In this document: positions 1-13,500 of the stretch, piece after piece
Position numbering within the stretch: position 1 is the stretch's first letter
Layout of the letters: each line of letters starts with the position of its first letter
Assembly (NCBI GenBank): GCA_037783415.1
Contig: JAZGTN010000170.1
Location: 3,143,501 to 3,207,500, forward strand
Direction: 5' to 3'
DNA from: Leptasterias polaris
Taxonomy: Eukaryota; Echinodermata; Asteroidea; Forcipulatida; Asteriidae
DNA: 64,000 nucleotides
Position numbers and translations under genes: made by a program
The notes under the pieces: model-generated
Database searches by the model: none
Told to the model about the DNA's origin: nothing
The model's input: the letters and a program-made list of their open reading frames with translations, nothing else

Positions 1-1805
1 CTTGAATCTCTAGATCCTCTCCCAGTTCAACTTATATAATTTGCATATTTTGGGGAGGTCATTTGATGTGTCTACTCTAATCATCACACTGAAGTGGTGG
101 CACTCTAAAAATGCATGGTTGGTATTGTGCTTGAGATGGCTTCAAACATGGAGGACAAACTAGGTACCTCAAGATGAATGATCGTTTGCATACTGAGAAT
201 ACACATGGGCTTCATGTCATTGAGCTACCCAAAAAAAAATATTTAAAAAAATGGGAAACCAGTTCCAGGAAAGAAATATTAAGTGACAGACATGTAGTTT
301 TTGTCTGGTAACGAGCTCAAGTTTCCCTGTGCTCAAGCATCTCTGTGAATTTTGACCCCGACATCGATATGGTTTACTTTTTTTCACAGAAGATTATGGT
401 AGACGTTCTTTGGTGTCTCCCACTTTTTATTTCAAGGCGAAGTACAAAAAAGTTATGGCTCATCACATAAGCATCACCCCGTCTGTTATGTCACCCCACA
501 GTTCATGATGGCTTGTTCCAAGATGCGATTACTGGGGAATTAATTCACCCCTAACACCTTAGGCTTCTAAAAATTAATTGGAAGTTTACCGACTAGCATA
601 ATGAGCTTTGGAACAGAAGAATAGTTGCACATTAGAATACCTCATGAAACATGACAAGCTCATCAATTACTTACTAATAAGGCCCTTTACCCATATGTCA
701 CCATTTTCTCTGCAGAAAAGTGCTCCAAATTATGCTGTACAAATTTTAATGGCTCACTGTAAAACATTGAATTATGGGAAACGCTCTCAAGCCTGAATTT
801 AGCAAATTGATTTGGGGAAAATAGCTTTATCATCCAGCCGTAAATTTTGCTGACTCTCATGCACTGTTTCCATTTGCAGAAAACAAAAAATTAAATCATT
901 ACCATCATTTGCAATAATTTTACAAATAAGTGCACCTTAAGCGCAATACTCCATAAATTAATATAAGAAACTTGTCTGTCGAAAGAAAGATCCATTTCGG
1001 ATAGATTTCTTGCGGAGGATTAGCTCGGTTGCAACCTTCCTTGCTCACCGAAATGTTTTGATTATTTCACAAACCTGTCTTCACACACTGAGCTGTTAGA
1101 CAGTTCGACTTGGGAATTGCATGCAGAATATCACATTGTTTATCGATGCCTTTTGTGCCTAAATGCGCTTTGCTGGATGAGAGCACTTGAACATCAAGAT
1201 TGAATATGCCTCTTTTTTTCCTCGGTACAGTTTTTAGAAAGGTGAGAATTATCTTGTGTCTTCAAGTCCAATTTTCCCATGTCTTCTTAGTCTTGGTGCA
1301 CTTTCCATCCAGCCAAGATCAGATTGGTATATCGCCCCAGGCTACCTCACTAATGGGATATTGAAGACTAGAGTCAAAGAGTTGGATTTCTCTTTCGACA
1401 AGATGGATGTGGATGGATTGGAGCACTTTTTTCCTTTTTTCTTTTTTGAAAAAACGGGAGGGTGAGATGTTATTGCCTCCATATATACTATTTTATGTTA
1501 TTATTATATGATCCTGCTTTGAGCATCTACCAATACCACTGTCACCATGCAACCAAGAGTGTTTCCTTGGCAGAGCGTCCACCCCTCACCAAGGCCCCCC
1601 CTCCCCCAGCTTACACTCACTGTTTTTCTAACCCTGCTCCTGTTTGTCACATCATGGTTGCCAAGCACCATGGGAGTCCTCTCCTCATGCTGGTGTGAAG
1701 TGAAATCCAAAGCTCTTGGGAAGAGTTGAAGTCATTTGAGATGGAGACAGATCAGATGGTGGCAGATGGTACAGTGAAAACCAAGAACTAAGGACGTCGG
1801 ATACC
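1..1805. other. No gene seen
   Basis: AT-rich sequence with only short ORFs (up to 78 codons) overlapping on both strands and no recognised motif. If the RBPMS-like gene starts upstream of the window this is intron; otherwise it is intergenic. Confidence 0.6.
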
Positions 1806-2765
1806 ATGTCTACCTCACTGCTCCCATCAGTCATCCTTGGGCCAGTTTTGTTTAGTCTTTACACTACTCCAATAGCCGATATTATTAATAATCATGCCCT
1901 GGAATACATGATGTACGCTGATGACATCCAACTGTACATCGCGTGTGGTCGTGACGGGGCGCCATTGGGTCAGATAGAAGATTGTATTGAAGACATTCGT
2001 CTTTGGATGCGAGACAACAAGCTTGTATTGAATGAAGGAAAGACTGAAGTGATTAAGTTTTCATCGAAGTTTGGCCCGGCTGCCCCGCCACTCCCACGTG
2101 GTGTGCAGGTGGGGGGTGTGGATGTCTCTTTGTCAAATTGTATTCGTGATTTAGGTGTGACCCTCGACGAGGCAAATACGATGTCGGCTCACGTGGTAAA
2201 TTCATGCAGGTCGGCATCTTATGCTTTATGGAAAATTAGTAAAATTCGGCAGTTGCTTGACCAAGGCTCTACTGAAAAATTGGTACATGCTTTTGTCACG
2301 TCGCGACTCGATTATTGCAACAGTTTACTTTTTGGAATTTCTGATCACGATATGAAAAAATTGCAACTTATTCAAAACTCTGCAGCCCGGATGGTCATGA
2401 AAACCAAAAAATTTGATCATATTACATCTGTATTGCGAGCACTGCATTGGTTACCCATAAGGCAGAGGTGTGAATTTAAACTTCTGTGCTTGGTTTTTAA
2501 AATATTGAATGGCAAGGCGCCGACCTACATGAAAGAACTCATCAGCATACGTGGCACAAATCGAGAGTCACGTTCAAGGTCAAAGGGCAGAATTCAACTT
2601 TATCAACCAGTAGAAAGAGTTGCCAGTTTTTATGCTAACCGTGCCTTTTCATTTTGTGCACCACGCCTGTGGAATAGATTACCAATATCAGTGTACCAAT
2701 CTGAATCATACGAGGGTTTTAAAAAGCGTCTTAAAACCTTCCTTTTTAATGAATATTTTAATTGA
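1806..2765 (+). CDS. Reverse transcriptase C-terminal fragment, uninterrupted
   Basis: 319 codons without a stop. Residues 10-19 (ILGPVLFSLY) match the conserved RT block before the active site, and residues 37-40 are the catalytic YADD motif. The thumb and C-terminal region follow, with LGVTLDEANTMSAHV around residues 115-130 and the closing RLWNRLPISVYQSESYEGFK block near the end that is common in CR1/Jockey-type elements of marine invertebrates. The upstream endonuclease and fingers/palm start are absent, so the fragment cannot be autonomous. The listed start ATG is arbitrary because the 5' end is a truncation point. The open frame suggests a fairly recent insertion. Confidence 0.85.
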   Translation: MSTSLLPSVILGPVLFSLYTTPIADIINNHALEYMMYADDIQLYIACGRDGAPLGQIEDCIEDIRLWMRDNKLVLNEGKTEVIKFSSKFGPAAPPLPRGVQVGGVDVSLSNCIRDLGVTLDEANTMSAHVVNSCRSASYALWKISKIRQLLDQGSTEKLVHAFVTSRLDYCNSLLFGISDHDMKKLQLIQNSAARMVMKTKKFDHITSVLRALHWLPIRQRCEFKLLCLVFKILNGKAPTYMKELISIRGTNRESRSRSKGRIQLYQPVERVASFYANRAFSFCAPRLWNRLPISVYQSESYEGFKKRLKTFLFNEYFN

Positions 2766-2905
2766 CTTTTTAATGTTCGAACTGATTGTGTTATTTTGTA
2801 TTTATTATCATTTGTATTTGTTTTTCAATGTTGTACCGCACTTTGAGATATTTTATATGTAAAGCGTGTGTTAAATAAACTATATTATTATTATTATTAT
2901 TATTA
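1806..2905 (+). mobile_element. 5'-truncated non-LTR retrotransposon (CR1/Jockey-like)
   Basis: The element holds the C-terminal part of a reverse transcriptase ORF, a short 3' UTR and a 3' tail of TTA repeats (about 2883-2905). Ending in a short microsatellite rather than a long poly(A) is typical of CR1-like elements. The 5' half (endonuclease and N-terminal RT) is missing, as expected from incomplete target-primed reverse transcription. The true 5' junction is probably a little after 1806, near 1823-1830, where RT-like sequence begins. No flanking target duplication was identified. Confidence 0.85.
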
Positions 2906-4932
2906 AAGACACCGTCAGTCGACCCCCCCCCCCCCCCCCAATATAAACATGGTTTTTGTAAATTTTATCTGAAAGTATTTTGGGTTTTTTGTTCCAACAG
3001 TGAATGATTTAGCGTAGCAAAAAAAATAGTGGATCGCAATTGCTACTTTAAAAGAAAATTCATATGCTACCCAATATTAGCATTCTGTGTGCACAAAACA
3101 TGTTCAGACCTAAAGAATTTGCTGTGCGAAGACTTGCTGGACAAAATAGTTATAAAACCAACTGCCGTCCATCTTGAGAAGTCGTTGAGTTCCAACTGAA
3201 ATTTGATGTGGTGAATCTATGTTTTAGTTCCTTTCCCTTACAACATGCAGCCATAGAAATGGTCACCAAGGTGTAGTCTGCATTCTGTATTCCATAGTTG
3301 CAATGCTGATAATGTAACCTCAGGGTTTGTCCTTAACTTGTTCAGTGACTAGCCAACAGGACCAGTTAGCTTTTCCTTTCACTAGTCCTGCTGCTTTTGC
3401 ACTTGTTCATGATTCATACAAAACATGGATGCCTTTCAATGGATCATTTGGAGTGAATTTTGACTAGTTCTCAGGTGTTTTAACTGGTATTTAGCCAGTG
3501 GACCACTGTTAAGGGAGAACGCTGAATCTATGTGCCCAGTATAGCCATAATTAATTGCGCTCGTTGTTATTCTATTTTTGCATTTGAAGTTACCCTTTGT
3601 GTAATAATGAAAGCCAGCAGAGGCAGAAATGCCCTGTTTTTCAATGACAATGCCCTGTTTTTCAATAACAATGAACAGAATCAATCCGACATTTGCAAAT
3701 TTTTGTTGTATGTAAGGCTCAGAATTTCATTGGAAATTGTTTGTGGAAGCAGTTTAAATCAGTCTTAATGATTATGATTTCTTTGCTAAGGTTAGCCCAA
3801 GGTTAGTCTTACCAACACCCCCACTCTAGGGGTAGTCAGGAGAGCCCCTTGCCTGGGGTCTGTCTGAAGAGGGCTTTTGGGGGCTCACTGATACTTATGA
3901 ATTATTCATAAATACACATAGTGCTGATATCGAGACATTTTTTGTTTTAATGACTGTGAATCTCAGCTGAAATTGAAACTAATAAGGCTGCCTCTCTTGG
4001 AAACCCTAACCATGTGAGAAATTTTATACTTTCTGAAGGGTAAATAATCTATCCTGCTCGTTAACGATCTTCCTGTAATAATTAGTTAGTCCGTTCGCAG
4101 TGCATCATTGTGCATAAACTATATCAAGTGTGCAATTATCTCGCTTCCTCGATAATCATTAAACTATTCTTTCCTGAGATGTTTTCTGTACTGGCGTTGG
4201 ACTCAAGTTCTCCAGTGGTGGGTGGGATGGCTTTATCATACCCTTGTTAAGTTATCTTTGATTGGCTCTTATTCCAATAACAAACTTATCCTCATTTGTG
4301 AAAGACTCCTACCTGCCTCTTTTTGACAAAATGTTGAGACCTCAGACATCTTTACTTGTTTAAGTGTAGGTGAGATTTGATATATAACTAAAGACATAAT
4401 GTTTTGAGATTTTGAGTTAGATTTATTGATATTTAAAAAGGACCCAAAAATTAGAAAGGTGCTGTAGGCAGCTTGTCATCATGATCTAAAGTCAAGGCAT
4501 GTTGATGGTATTAATTTAATGTCAGATATCAAATTATTGGGTTTTTTGCTTTTGAGACAAAAACGCAAATATTTCAAAATAGTCTCAATCTCGTTGTGAG
4601 AAACTTGGCAACTAGAATTTTCTTTTCTCATTAAAGATTGCACTATACACTACAAGTACAACCATTATTGGAACCATTATTGGAATCATGCATACTGACG
4701 TTGAACAATTAAATAGGCCCCCTATTACATTTTGGTCAACCTTTGTTCAACCAGGAACTGTTGAGCTCCCCAGTTCATATCTGCTCATTTCTAATATCCG
4801 GGGCTCAACTAATGAAGCCGTCTTCATCAATTTATTATGCACGTAGAACGGCCATTATAATTATTGGCTGCAAGTGATATGCATCAAAATGTTCACAGTT
4901 TAACTCTTTAAAGCATATACATCACTTTTGTC
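2906..4932. other. No gene seen
   Basis: Begins with a C17 run (2923-2939) just after the retrotransposon tail. The remainder is AT-rich with short ORFs and a small local duplication around 3634-3668 (ccctgtttttcaat). Nothing supportable as a gene. Confidence 0.6.
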
Positions 4933-5283
4933 TTAAAGGGTGTGTACAACATTGGTGATTGCCAAAGACCTGTATCCAAACTTGATGTGACCCAACATAT
5001 ACATGAAATAACAAACCTGTGAAAGTTTAAGCTCAATCGGTCTTCGGAGTCATGAGAAAACGGTGAAAAAAAACTTATGTGTTTTAACTTCTTTTCAAAC
5101 ATCGGAATTTATCCTGCAGGATAAAGACTATTATTTTACTCATTTCCTAAAAACTATGGCATTTCAAGCAAAACTATTTCAAGGGAAGTTTTCCACCATG
5201 ACCATCTTTATACCATGTAAGTTATGTGCAAATCTGTGAACATTTATATTTTCATTCTTACCAATGTTGTACACACCCTTTAA
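4933..5283 (+). mobile_element. TTAA-flanked MITE, family A, copy 1
   Basis: Perfect 23-bp terminal inverted repeats (4933-4955 and 5261-5283) begin and end in TTAA; the outer motif is TTAAAGGGTGTGTACAAC. The interior carries the family signature caacatatacatgaaataac followed by a cctgtgaaa block. There is no coding capacity. TTAA target duplication suggests mobilisation by a piggyBac-like transposase, but a TA-duplicating transposase is also possible. Confidence 0.85.
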
Positions 5284-5748
5284 ATTGGAAATAATGAATT
5301 ACCTAATCTATCCAGTTAATTAGTGCAATTGTGTTTCAGTGCATTGAAATGGGCGTTCACAGGGAGATAAATGAGAGTTGATTTGCACTTGGCTATGAAA
5401 AAAGCTATACAGAAAAGTGAGCATTGTTACATCTACATTATAATTTGTTTTTCATTGTATGCACAATTCCATAGCATGCAAAATTCCATAGCAATTAGCC
5501 ATTTGGTATTCACTATTTTGTATTCACTTTGGGAATTGGTTATGTATGCTGGTGCTAGAGTGATCAATTGAGGAGGACTTTAATTATTTCTTTGTTCTTA
5601 AACAGGTGTTTGTGTAAGGGTTCCTTTATTCTGTTCAGTCCATTTGGGGTTACCTGTACTTGCAGGGTGTGGCATTTAGTAATTGGTATGTTAATTAGGA
5701 AATGACATCTTGTGTTATGCTCTTAATATAGCAGTATCATCACTTTGG

Positions 5749-5950
5749 CAAAGCTGCCAATTCTCCCTGATACTGAAGAAATTTTCCTAAAAATAAATCA
5801 ACCTTGCCATTTTCTGATGGAAAGATTTGAAAATCTTCCTGATTATATAAACTTTTGTCTCTATTATGTTGAATGCAATTCCAAATATCTCCCTGATTGT
5901 TGTACAGAATCTTCTTGATTGCATTGCGCAAATTTTAGCATCTCTGCTTT
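5749..5950 (+). mobile_element. About 200-bp inverted-repeat element, family B, copy 1
   Basis: Starts with aagctgccaa and contains the repeated phrases ctccctgat and ccctgattgttgtacagaat shared with copies near 48.0 and 59.6 kb. The right end is degraded (agcatctctgct). Confidence 0.65.
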
Positions 5951-7104
5951 GGTGGTGCAAGTTCTGTTACAGTCTGATCAATACTCTTTTTGTAAATGCT
6001 CTAGGTTTATCAATCACATTACATATACTTTTTGTTATAAACATTTTAATGCTGAAATGCTCCTGTGTTTAGTCATAATCCTTTAGCTTCCATCATTATT
6101 TTTAAAATCGAATTTGAAGTTTGATTCCAAAGGTTCTGGTCAGATGACACAACCTTCATTTTGTTTTTATTCACAACATGTTGCCCTTAAATTTCAAGCA
6201 AATGCCTCAATTTAACAAAAAAATACGTCATCAGCCTTGGGCCGAATCTGGAAATAGATGAAAAAGACAGATAAGGCATGACTTTTTAAAAAGATAATAC
6301 TTCACTTATTGACCATGAGAGTGGCATGTAATTCAGGCACTACAAGGTCGTGCCATATTAAGGGAGGCGGAAAGGAAGCAAAGCTCAAAGAGAAATTGCT
6401 GTGCATCGTCAATTTGCATGCAACATTTAAAGTGGACCCCGAACAGGCTGAGGCACAGTCTTTTGTCCTACTGCTGTATTTATGGAGTAGAATGGCTTTT
6501 TGGTCCTATCAGGGAGGGATTAAAATGGAAGAGACACAATTTGTTTTGTTGTTCTTGTCAATCATCTTGAGAGTCGTGTTGCCCAGAGACAAAGTACCAA
6601 CCAAAATACGGAATGTTTTGTTTGAAATGTCAATGGCGAAATGAAAAAGCCTGCCCTGGCCGGCCTTTTGTCTCCGCCATTAAGGCTGCCTCTAGGGAGG
6701 GTATTTTATTATGAAACGCGGCAGCGAATGCTAAAAATGAAATTTGAAGAATCGTAGCTAAGCTTGGTTCTTTTGGGGGGGTTTGGGGGTTTTTTTAACC
6801 AGGAAAATATTCTCGTGCACAAGTTTTAAGATCGTAAAGTGGCTTACATTTGATGATTGAGAATAAGCTGACATGACAGCAGTACTAGTTCGATGAATTG
6901 AAAATGGAAACATGAAATTATACAGACTGTTGCAAATGCAATGTTACAAAAATAATTTCTGAAAGTCACAAACAATTGACTTTATTTTTGACCGCATTAG
7001 AGCAAAGCATGTGATATGTCACAACTCAAAGAAAGAACTGTCTGTAATTTGTTTCAATCCCTTGAACTGATGTTCATAGAGCATTGCTTGGGTTGTATCT
7101 ACAA
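5951..7104. other. No gene seen
   Basis: AT-rich sequence with a 111-codon ORF at 6309-6644 that has no recognisable domain and is flanked by no splice or translation context I can defend. Contains a short G run at about 6773. Confidence 0.55.
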
Positions 7105-7575
7105 CCATGCATCTACAGTACAGTACTCGGGTCGGTCAACCCTCATGTTCTATACCCTCGTGCTCTATGACCATTCAGTGATTGCTAAATTATACCAGCC
7201 TGCAATATGATATCAATTGGTGAATGCAGATCTACACAGTACTTTGTTGGTCAACCCTCCTGCTGTATGACCATTCAATATCATCCACTGTGATTTGAAA
7301 TGATGGCTAAACTATGCCAGCCTGCAATATGATATCACTGAATGCATGGACACAGTGCTCGGTCAACCCTCCTACTGTCTGACCATTCAATACCATCCAC
7401 TGTGATTTCAAATGATGGCTAAACTTTGCCAGCCTCAATATTATTTGACTTGGTAAATGCATCTACACAGTATTCGGTCGACTGTCCTACTGTATGACCA
7501 TTCATAATCATTTACTGTGGTTTGAAATGATGGCTATAAACTATACCATCCTGCATTATGATAGTTGTACAGCTT
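7105..7575 (+). repeat. Diverged tandem repeat, 4 copies of about 117 bp
   Basis: The block beginning catctacacagtactcggtc and containing accattcaatatcatccact and gatggctaaact recurs at about 7110, 7229, 7347 and 7460. Copies differ by substitutions and small indels, so the array is old. Confidence 0.8.
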
Positions 7576-10500
7576 TATTCAACCTGTGCAGTTGAATGGT
7601 TTCAAATGGTTGGTCAACTTGCTGGAAATTGTTACCCCATGTGAAAGGGTTGTACACCAACCCATCAGAGAATGTAATTTGTAAATGGTGGAATTTGGAA
7701 ACAGTTCTTAATAAAAGAGTCAGCTTTGTTAACTACACATGGTCATTGAGTTGGACATTCCCCCCCCCCCCCCCCCTATTACCCATCTGTCTTCAGTGTA
7801 TAATTAGTCAACCTTAACATCAGGGAGCAAGCAGAGTAAGCTGATACCAACATGGGCTTAGCTGTGATGAGATGTTCACATTGTATGCCCCTTAGATGGA
7901 GTGAACTAAAATAAAAACAGGCCAGTTATTTGTCTGTTAATAACATCATCCTCATGGACACTGGGGCAAAAAACCAGTGTCCATGGTCCTTATTGGCAAT
8001 GAGAAAGAACACTGAAACAGTTATTGAAATAATCCCAGTAAAACATTGTGTGGGCTTGGAAGATAGTGAAAACATTTTTATCCAAAACAATTTCCCATGG
8101 CCATTTATTGGAATATTGCCATTAAAAACATTGTGGGGGCTCAGAGGATGGTGGAGGGAAAAAAAAATTAAAATAAAAATAAAATTATTCAAAAATGAAT
8201 GAACTTCATCAGTGAGAAACACTTCTATCCCTTAATGGATTTTTGATCTTGTACACTTATTGTGTAATAATATGCAAGGGAATGCTTTCACATAATCGTC
8301 CTTGAATTCTCTCCTAATAATGCTATGAACCATCTGGAGCTCATGATTATTCATACAACTCTTGCTGCGCTTAAAAATCCACAATTACCAATGCCACGAA
8401 AGCTTTGAAATTCCTGACAAAAAAAAAAACCCATACATGTAAATTAATGTAAGTTGATGTGATTAGTTTGGGACCTGTGTAAAATGCAGGGCAGATCCAA
8501 ACCAAGGCTCCCATTTCAAAAAAGGTCTCTGACAATCTAAATGAACTAACACAATTAACCCACAGAAGATTTTCAGTACAAGTACATTTTGCTCTGCCCC
8601 AAACAAAGTGCTTTATTTAATTTGTCACGTAGGAAGTATGTCCGTGCCGCGGACAAATATTTGATGTCAAAGCACGAATACTCCCAAGGAAAAGAAATAT
8701 CTTTTAGGAGGTTAATTCCTGTGAACAAAAATATGCATTCATTTAGCTGGAATCTTTTGTAATCTCCGTCACTTACCAAACGCGGCTGTGGATGATGTGC
8801 CTTAGATATTAGGAGGAGCAAACAACTACGCTTTCTTGCGGTGACTTCAAGAATATTTAAGGTGAAAGAATTAACACATTTTATATTTGACATTCAAATA
8901 TGTAGAAGCAAAGAAATCTGCCACTAAGATTTGTCATGAGTACTTTTTCGCCGGATCTGAATCTGAAAAGGTGTAATGCCTACTACTCCAAAGTGCTTTT
9001 ATACCACATTATTTAAAACAAGAACCCAAGAAGTGCGTAATCTTTTAAGACACTCAAAACTTCAAAAAATTTTCTTTGATATGCGAGGACGCGACCCGTC
9101 AGACACCATGACTATTTCATTCGCCTCTCAGAATCCGAAGCACAAGAGGGGAAAATGTAGAATTCAAGTGGTCATATCAATCAGTATGTATTGCAGTCTG
9201 TTTATTTATAATGCGTGGCTATGAACATGGTGTAACTCCATGGTATTTATGACAGCAGTGATGTCATTTACTTGGGTCTGTAGAGTCTCGGATCAGCGGT
9301 GTGTATATCATCCACTGGGCGGCTGTGATATTTTTTTCTCCTTTTGTTTTCATCAAGGGACGACTTTTTAGGTTGATTGAAATTTATATATGCCAGAAGT
9401 TGGCGTTAATATGAAAAATACACTTGCAAAGGGTGAAGACATTAATGATTGTAACTTAGTAATGATTGAAATGCCGGATGCACAACAAGGTTTGAATGGA
9501 ATAGAGTAATTGAGAGAGATCCACCTCCTTGTTGGTTCGGTTGTGTGTTTTGGGGTGGTTTGTTCCTCCTCCTTTTTGTTCTCCCTTCTTCTCACGGTGG
9601 TTTGTTAAGTTTACTTGGAAGGCTAGAAATATTGTGTCCAGCCAGTGTGTATTGTCCAGGTTGAAGGACATCATATTTGGGTTTTATATCTATTAAACTT
9701 ATCTGTAGCCATGGTGTGGAACTGTGATCGCTTTGTCAGTGTAATCAGAGTTTGTTCACCCTGGGTATTTTAATGAGGAGTGGTCCAGGTGTTTCTAGAA
9801 TGGTTGGTTACAAACTGTACCAAAGTGCCTTGCAGCTATCTCTTGCAGTCGACAATATCTCTAAACTGGACATCTTTGAAGATTGATCTCTATTATAAAA
9901 GAAAACTCTCATCTTTTTAAAGAATGTTTTCTCTACTTTGGCAAATATTGCAGGTACTGTATTCCTTTTCTTTGGTGGATTCGCGATCCCAGAGGAGAGT
10001 GAAACTTACTTCCTCTGCAGAGTTCAAAATAAAGATACGACATACAAAAAGTGGAAATGGATCTTGGTTAAAAATAACAGTTACTAAAATTGTTTGAATG
10101 TCTTTGTTTGTTTTTCTTCTTGGGGAGGGAAAGTTGCGAAACATTACACAGTGACTATGTACAAAGCTTTTGTTTGCACCCCTCACCATGTGCTGTGAGA
10201 TAAATTGGCCGCGCAGCTCAGAATAGTGAGGGGGTAAGTGTTAACATAAGCAGGCACAATGGACGGGATAAATGAGTGTATGGAAAAGATGAACGGATTA
10301 GCTGTGTTTGGGAGAAGGGGATTAGGGCTTCTGGGAGAACCACGTGTATCTATAGCAGCAAGATCCCTGCATTACTATGCCCTGATGGTGTTGTAATAGC
10401 ACAGCGGTTTACAACACTAAGGAGCTCCCTGCGTTGACTCATCAATTGGAACTCTAATGAGGGACATGTGAAAAAAATATACCCCATTAGGAGATTTTAA

Positions 10501-13500
10501 ACAGTACATCAGTGGTGTGAAAATGATCTAGACTATCACCATGGAAATAAGATAGTTTGAACGAAAGGATTACTTGTGTCGGTGCAATAAGGTCGTAACT
10601 CTATCGAACAACAAAGTCATATCTTGCGCCAAAGCGCTCTGTGCAACACTGTCAAGTGTCATGTCTCGGCATTCGTTGACTTCGTGTGTACATACATCCC
10701 ATTTTTAAGCGAGATAATTACCTATTCTCATTTTAAAGCTCACGTTTCACAAAAACTCTTTTGGAGATAATTTATTACCTTGTTGCACCAACACACGCAA
10801 AGAAAAAAAGAGAAAGAAAGAAAAATTCAAGATCAAGTGTTTTTGTTTTTTTGTTTTTTTAAATCTGCACTTTTAGAGTAAACTACTTGCTGGGTATCTG
10901 ATTGTACTTGGTGAGCAACACTAAACTTATACCTGAGCTGTAGTGAAGAGTGTTACAGGCATGATAACTCTTCCTACTTAAAATCTGATTTTCATTGCAC
11001 ATAGAAAATAAAACCAGTAAAATTGCTATTAATTAGCCTGAAAAGTTTATCAAAGCCTATACCATAGATGGGTCAGCCTTTGTATTCAACAACACTTTCC
11101 TACTTTATTCCAAGTGCCAACTATCACAGTGTTATCAAATTTGCTGTATACATGTATACTATTAGGGGTCTGTGGTCAATGTGTCATAGAATAAGCCTCC
11201 AGCAAACCTGCTTTGTCACAAAATCAACAAATTTGGGTGGCAACAGTTTTGGTGCACTATCCCAAACAATCTGGCCCATTGAGATAAACCAGACCTTACT
11301 GTTGTCTCCTTTGAACTCTCCCCCAACCCCAACCCTCTTATTCATGGTCACTGTGTAGTCAACTGTAATCCCATCTAGTATCAGTTACCGTTCCTTTTGA
11401 GAATGTGTCCATTGTGTAACATCACAACTCAGCGGGGGTCATCAGTTCAATGCCTCTGTCAAATATAAACCAACCCTGTAATACAAATACCCTCATCAAA
11501 AGACCAATAATTTACTTCACCTGTTGGCTGTACAAAACTTTTGAGTACAATTTACACACATTTCACACTCTGTGTGAGCTGTAAAGACTGGATTATTGTG
11601 ATGATTATTAACCAGTGACCCACTTGACTCGAGTTGTCAAGTTCACCCCTTGATGAGGATTTATTGCCAGTTGATCGCAGTGCGATATGGGGGATCAGGA
11701 ATCAAATAATCAACCGGTCAAAAGTAAACTTGTCACTGAACAGTGAGCACTCTGGTTTGACTCTCCATTTTGATAAATTGGGAAGGAACTGTACAGAAGA
11801 TATACTAGAGAAAATGGAATGATTTGGGGTACATGAATTAAGTGGGATTGTGACAGAGATTAGTGGGGGAGGGAATCTTCCCAAATGGTTTTATTAATCT
11901 CAATGCTATTCCAATCAGAATGTCTTTAAAGTTTAACAGTGGCAATTCAAAGGCCTAAGCTTTGAGACGAGAAACAGCCTTGGTTTCACTTCCAGCTGTT
12001 CACTTCTGTACTTATTATACTTCAAAGATGATGTCTGCTTTCAGTTTCCCTGAACACTTCCACGCATTGAACTTGCACCTCGATGATCTGTCTGAAAATA
12101 TTAAAGCCCAACGCTGAGGAAAAATGCCTGTTTGTTGTGGCGAATAAGACTTTTTATACCTGAAGCTGGTGAATGCAGGAATCATTGGCAACAGTTCATC
12201 ATTTGGTGCTGGATGGAACATTCAGGTTGACTCGGTGGTTTCTTTCCTTACCTTTCACCACTGTGACTCCGGTTTGAATTTCCCGGACCGGAGCCTTGCG
12301 TGTGGATTGGATTTTCATTCCCTACTTGATGGCATGGGTTTTGTCTATTTGGGGTTTTCCTCCCACATCTAAAACTGAGGTTTCTTCATCTTCGTTTCGA
12401 AGCAGGTATCTTCAGGACTACGGGTCACAGTGCTATTCGCTGGTGAGGGTCCCTTGATTTTATTACCAGAAAAAGATATAATAACAGAAGGTCATCTTGA
12501 TTCACCAAATTGTTCATGGTAACCACGACAACACAGAATCTTAAAAATGTTAAAAGCATCCCACAGCTAAGGACATAAGAATTATATATTCTAATCATAT
12601 TTCCACACAAGATGCATTAAGTTATATTTCCACGACCTTGAAAGAAAAAGGTGGAAACCTACTTGAGATCTATTTTTCTTCGATTTTGGCCTAATGCAAG
12701 TAAAAACAAGACAACCCCCCCCCCCAATGTGTTCGTTAGAATCATTCTCCTCAGACATGTTGCCCCAGGCAAGCCATTTCCCAAGAGCTCCAACTAAAAT
12801 TCCACTAGGATCATGGAGACGCAGTTTGCTGTCAAGAGAGTAGGCTACATTACCAGAGATAGCTGGCCGGATTTTTTTATGGCCATTGATTTTGAATTTA
12901 TGGAAATTCATATTTTGACTTGAGGAATGGATATGTGGCATAATTTTGTATAATTCAATCAGGATGTATCATGTTGCATTGGAGATGGCCACTGGACAGA
13001 TGTCGTCATAATAAGCAAGCAGTATCTATTTTATTTGTTAAATGGCAGAAATATCACCCGCAGCTATACTTGCTTTACAATTAAAATACTAAATTTAGAA
13101 AAGGTATTCACTAGTGATACTGCACATAATTCCATTTTAGCATATTTGTGATATTTTTAGAGGTTGCTTTGAGGTGCTACATGTAACTCTCATTGAAACA
13201 TTGCTACAATAAGCAAGACACTTCGCTGTATGTTTGGTTTAAATATTTCCAGTAACCCCCCCCAAATTGAATGACCTTTATCCACTGTTAAATGTTATTG
13301 ATACACTTTGAATGGTCTAAATATACGCATTACTATAACATGTGCTGTCTGATTATGCGGTTGCCGTGTGTGGCTTATGAAAAAAAATGTATTCATGCCT
13401 TATCCAATGCACTGTGATTGCATCCCACAGTACATATTATCTGTCCATGCCTGCCTCTTGTACACATTCCGAGGTCAGTTTCCCAATCGTAGAAATTGCA

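Noticed and set aside
6309..6644. 111-codon ORF as a gene
   Set aside because: No recognisable motif, and a frame this long is expected by chance in 64 kb.
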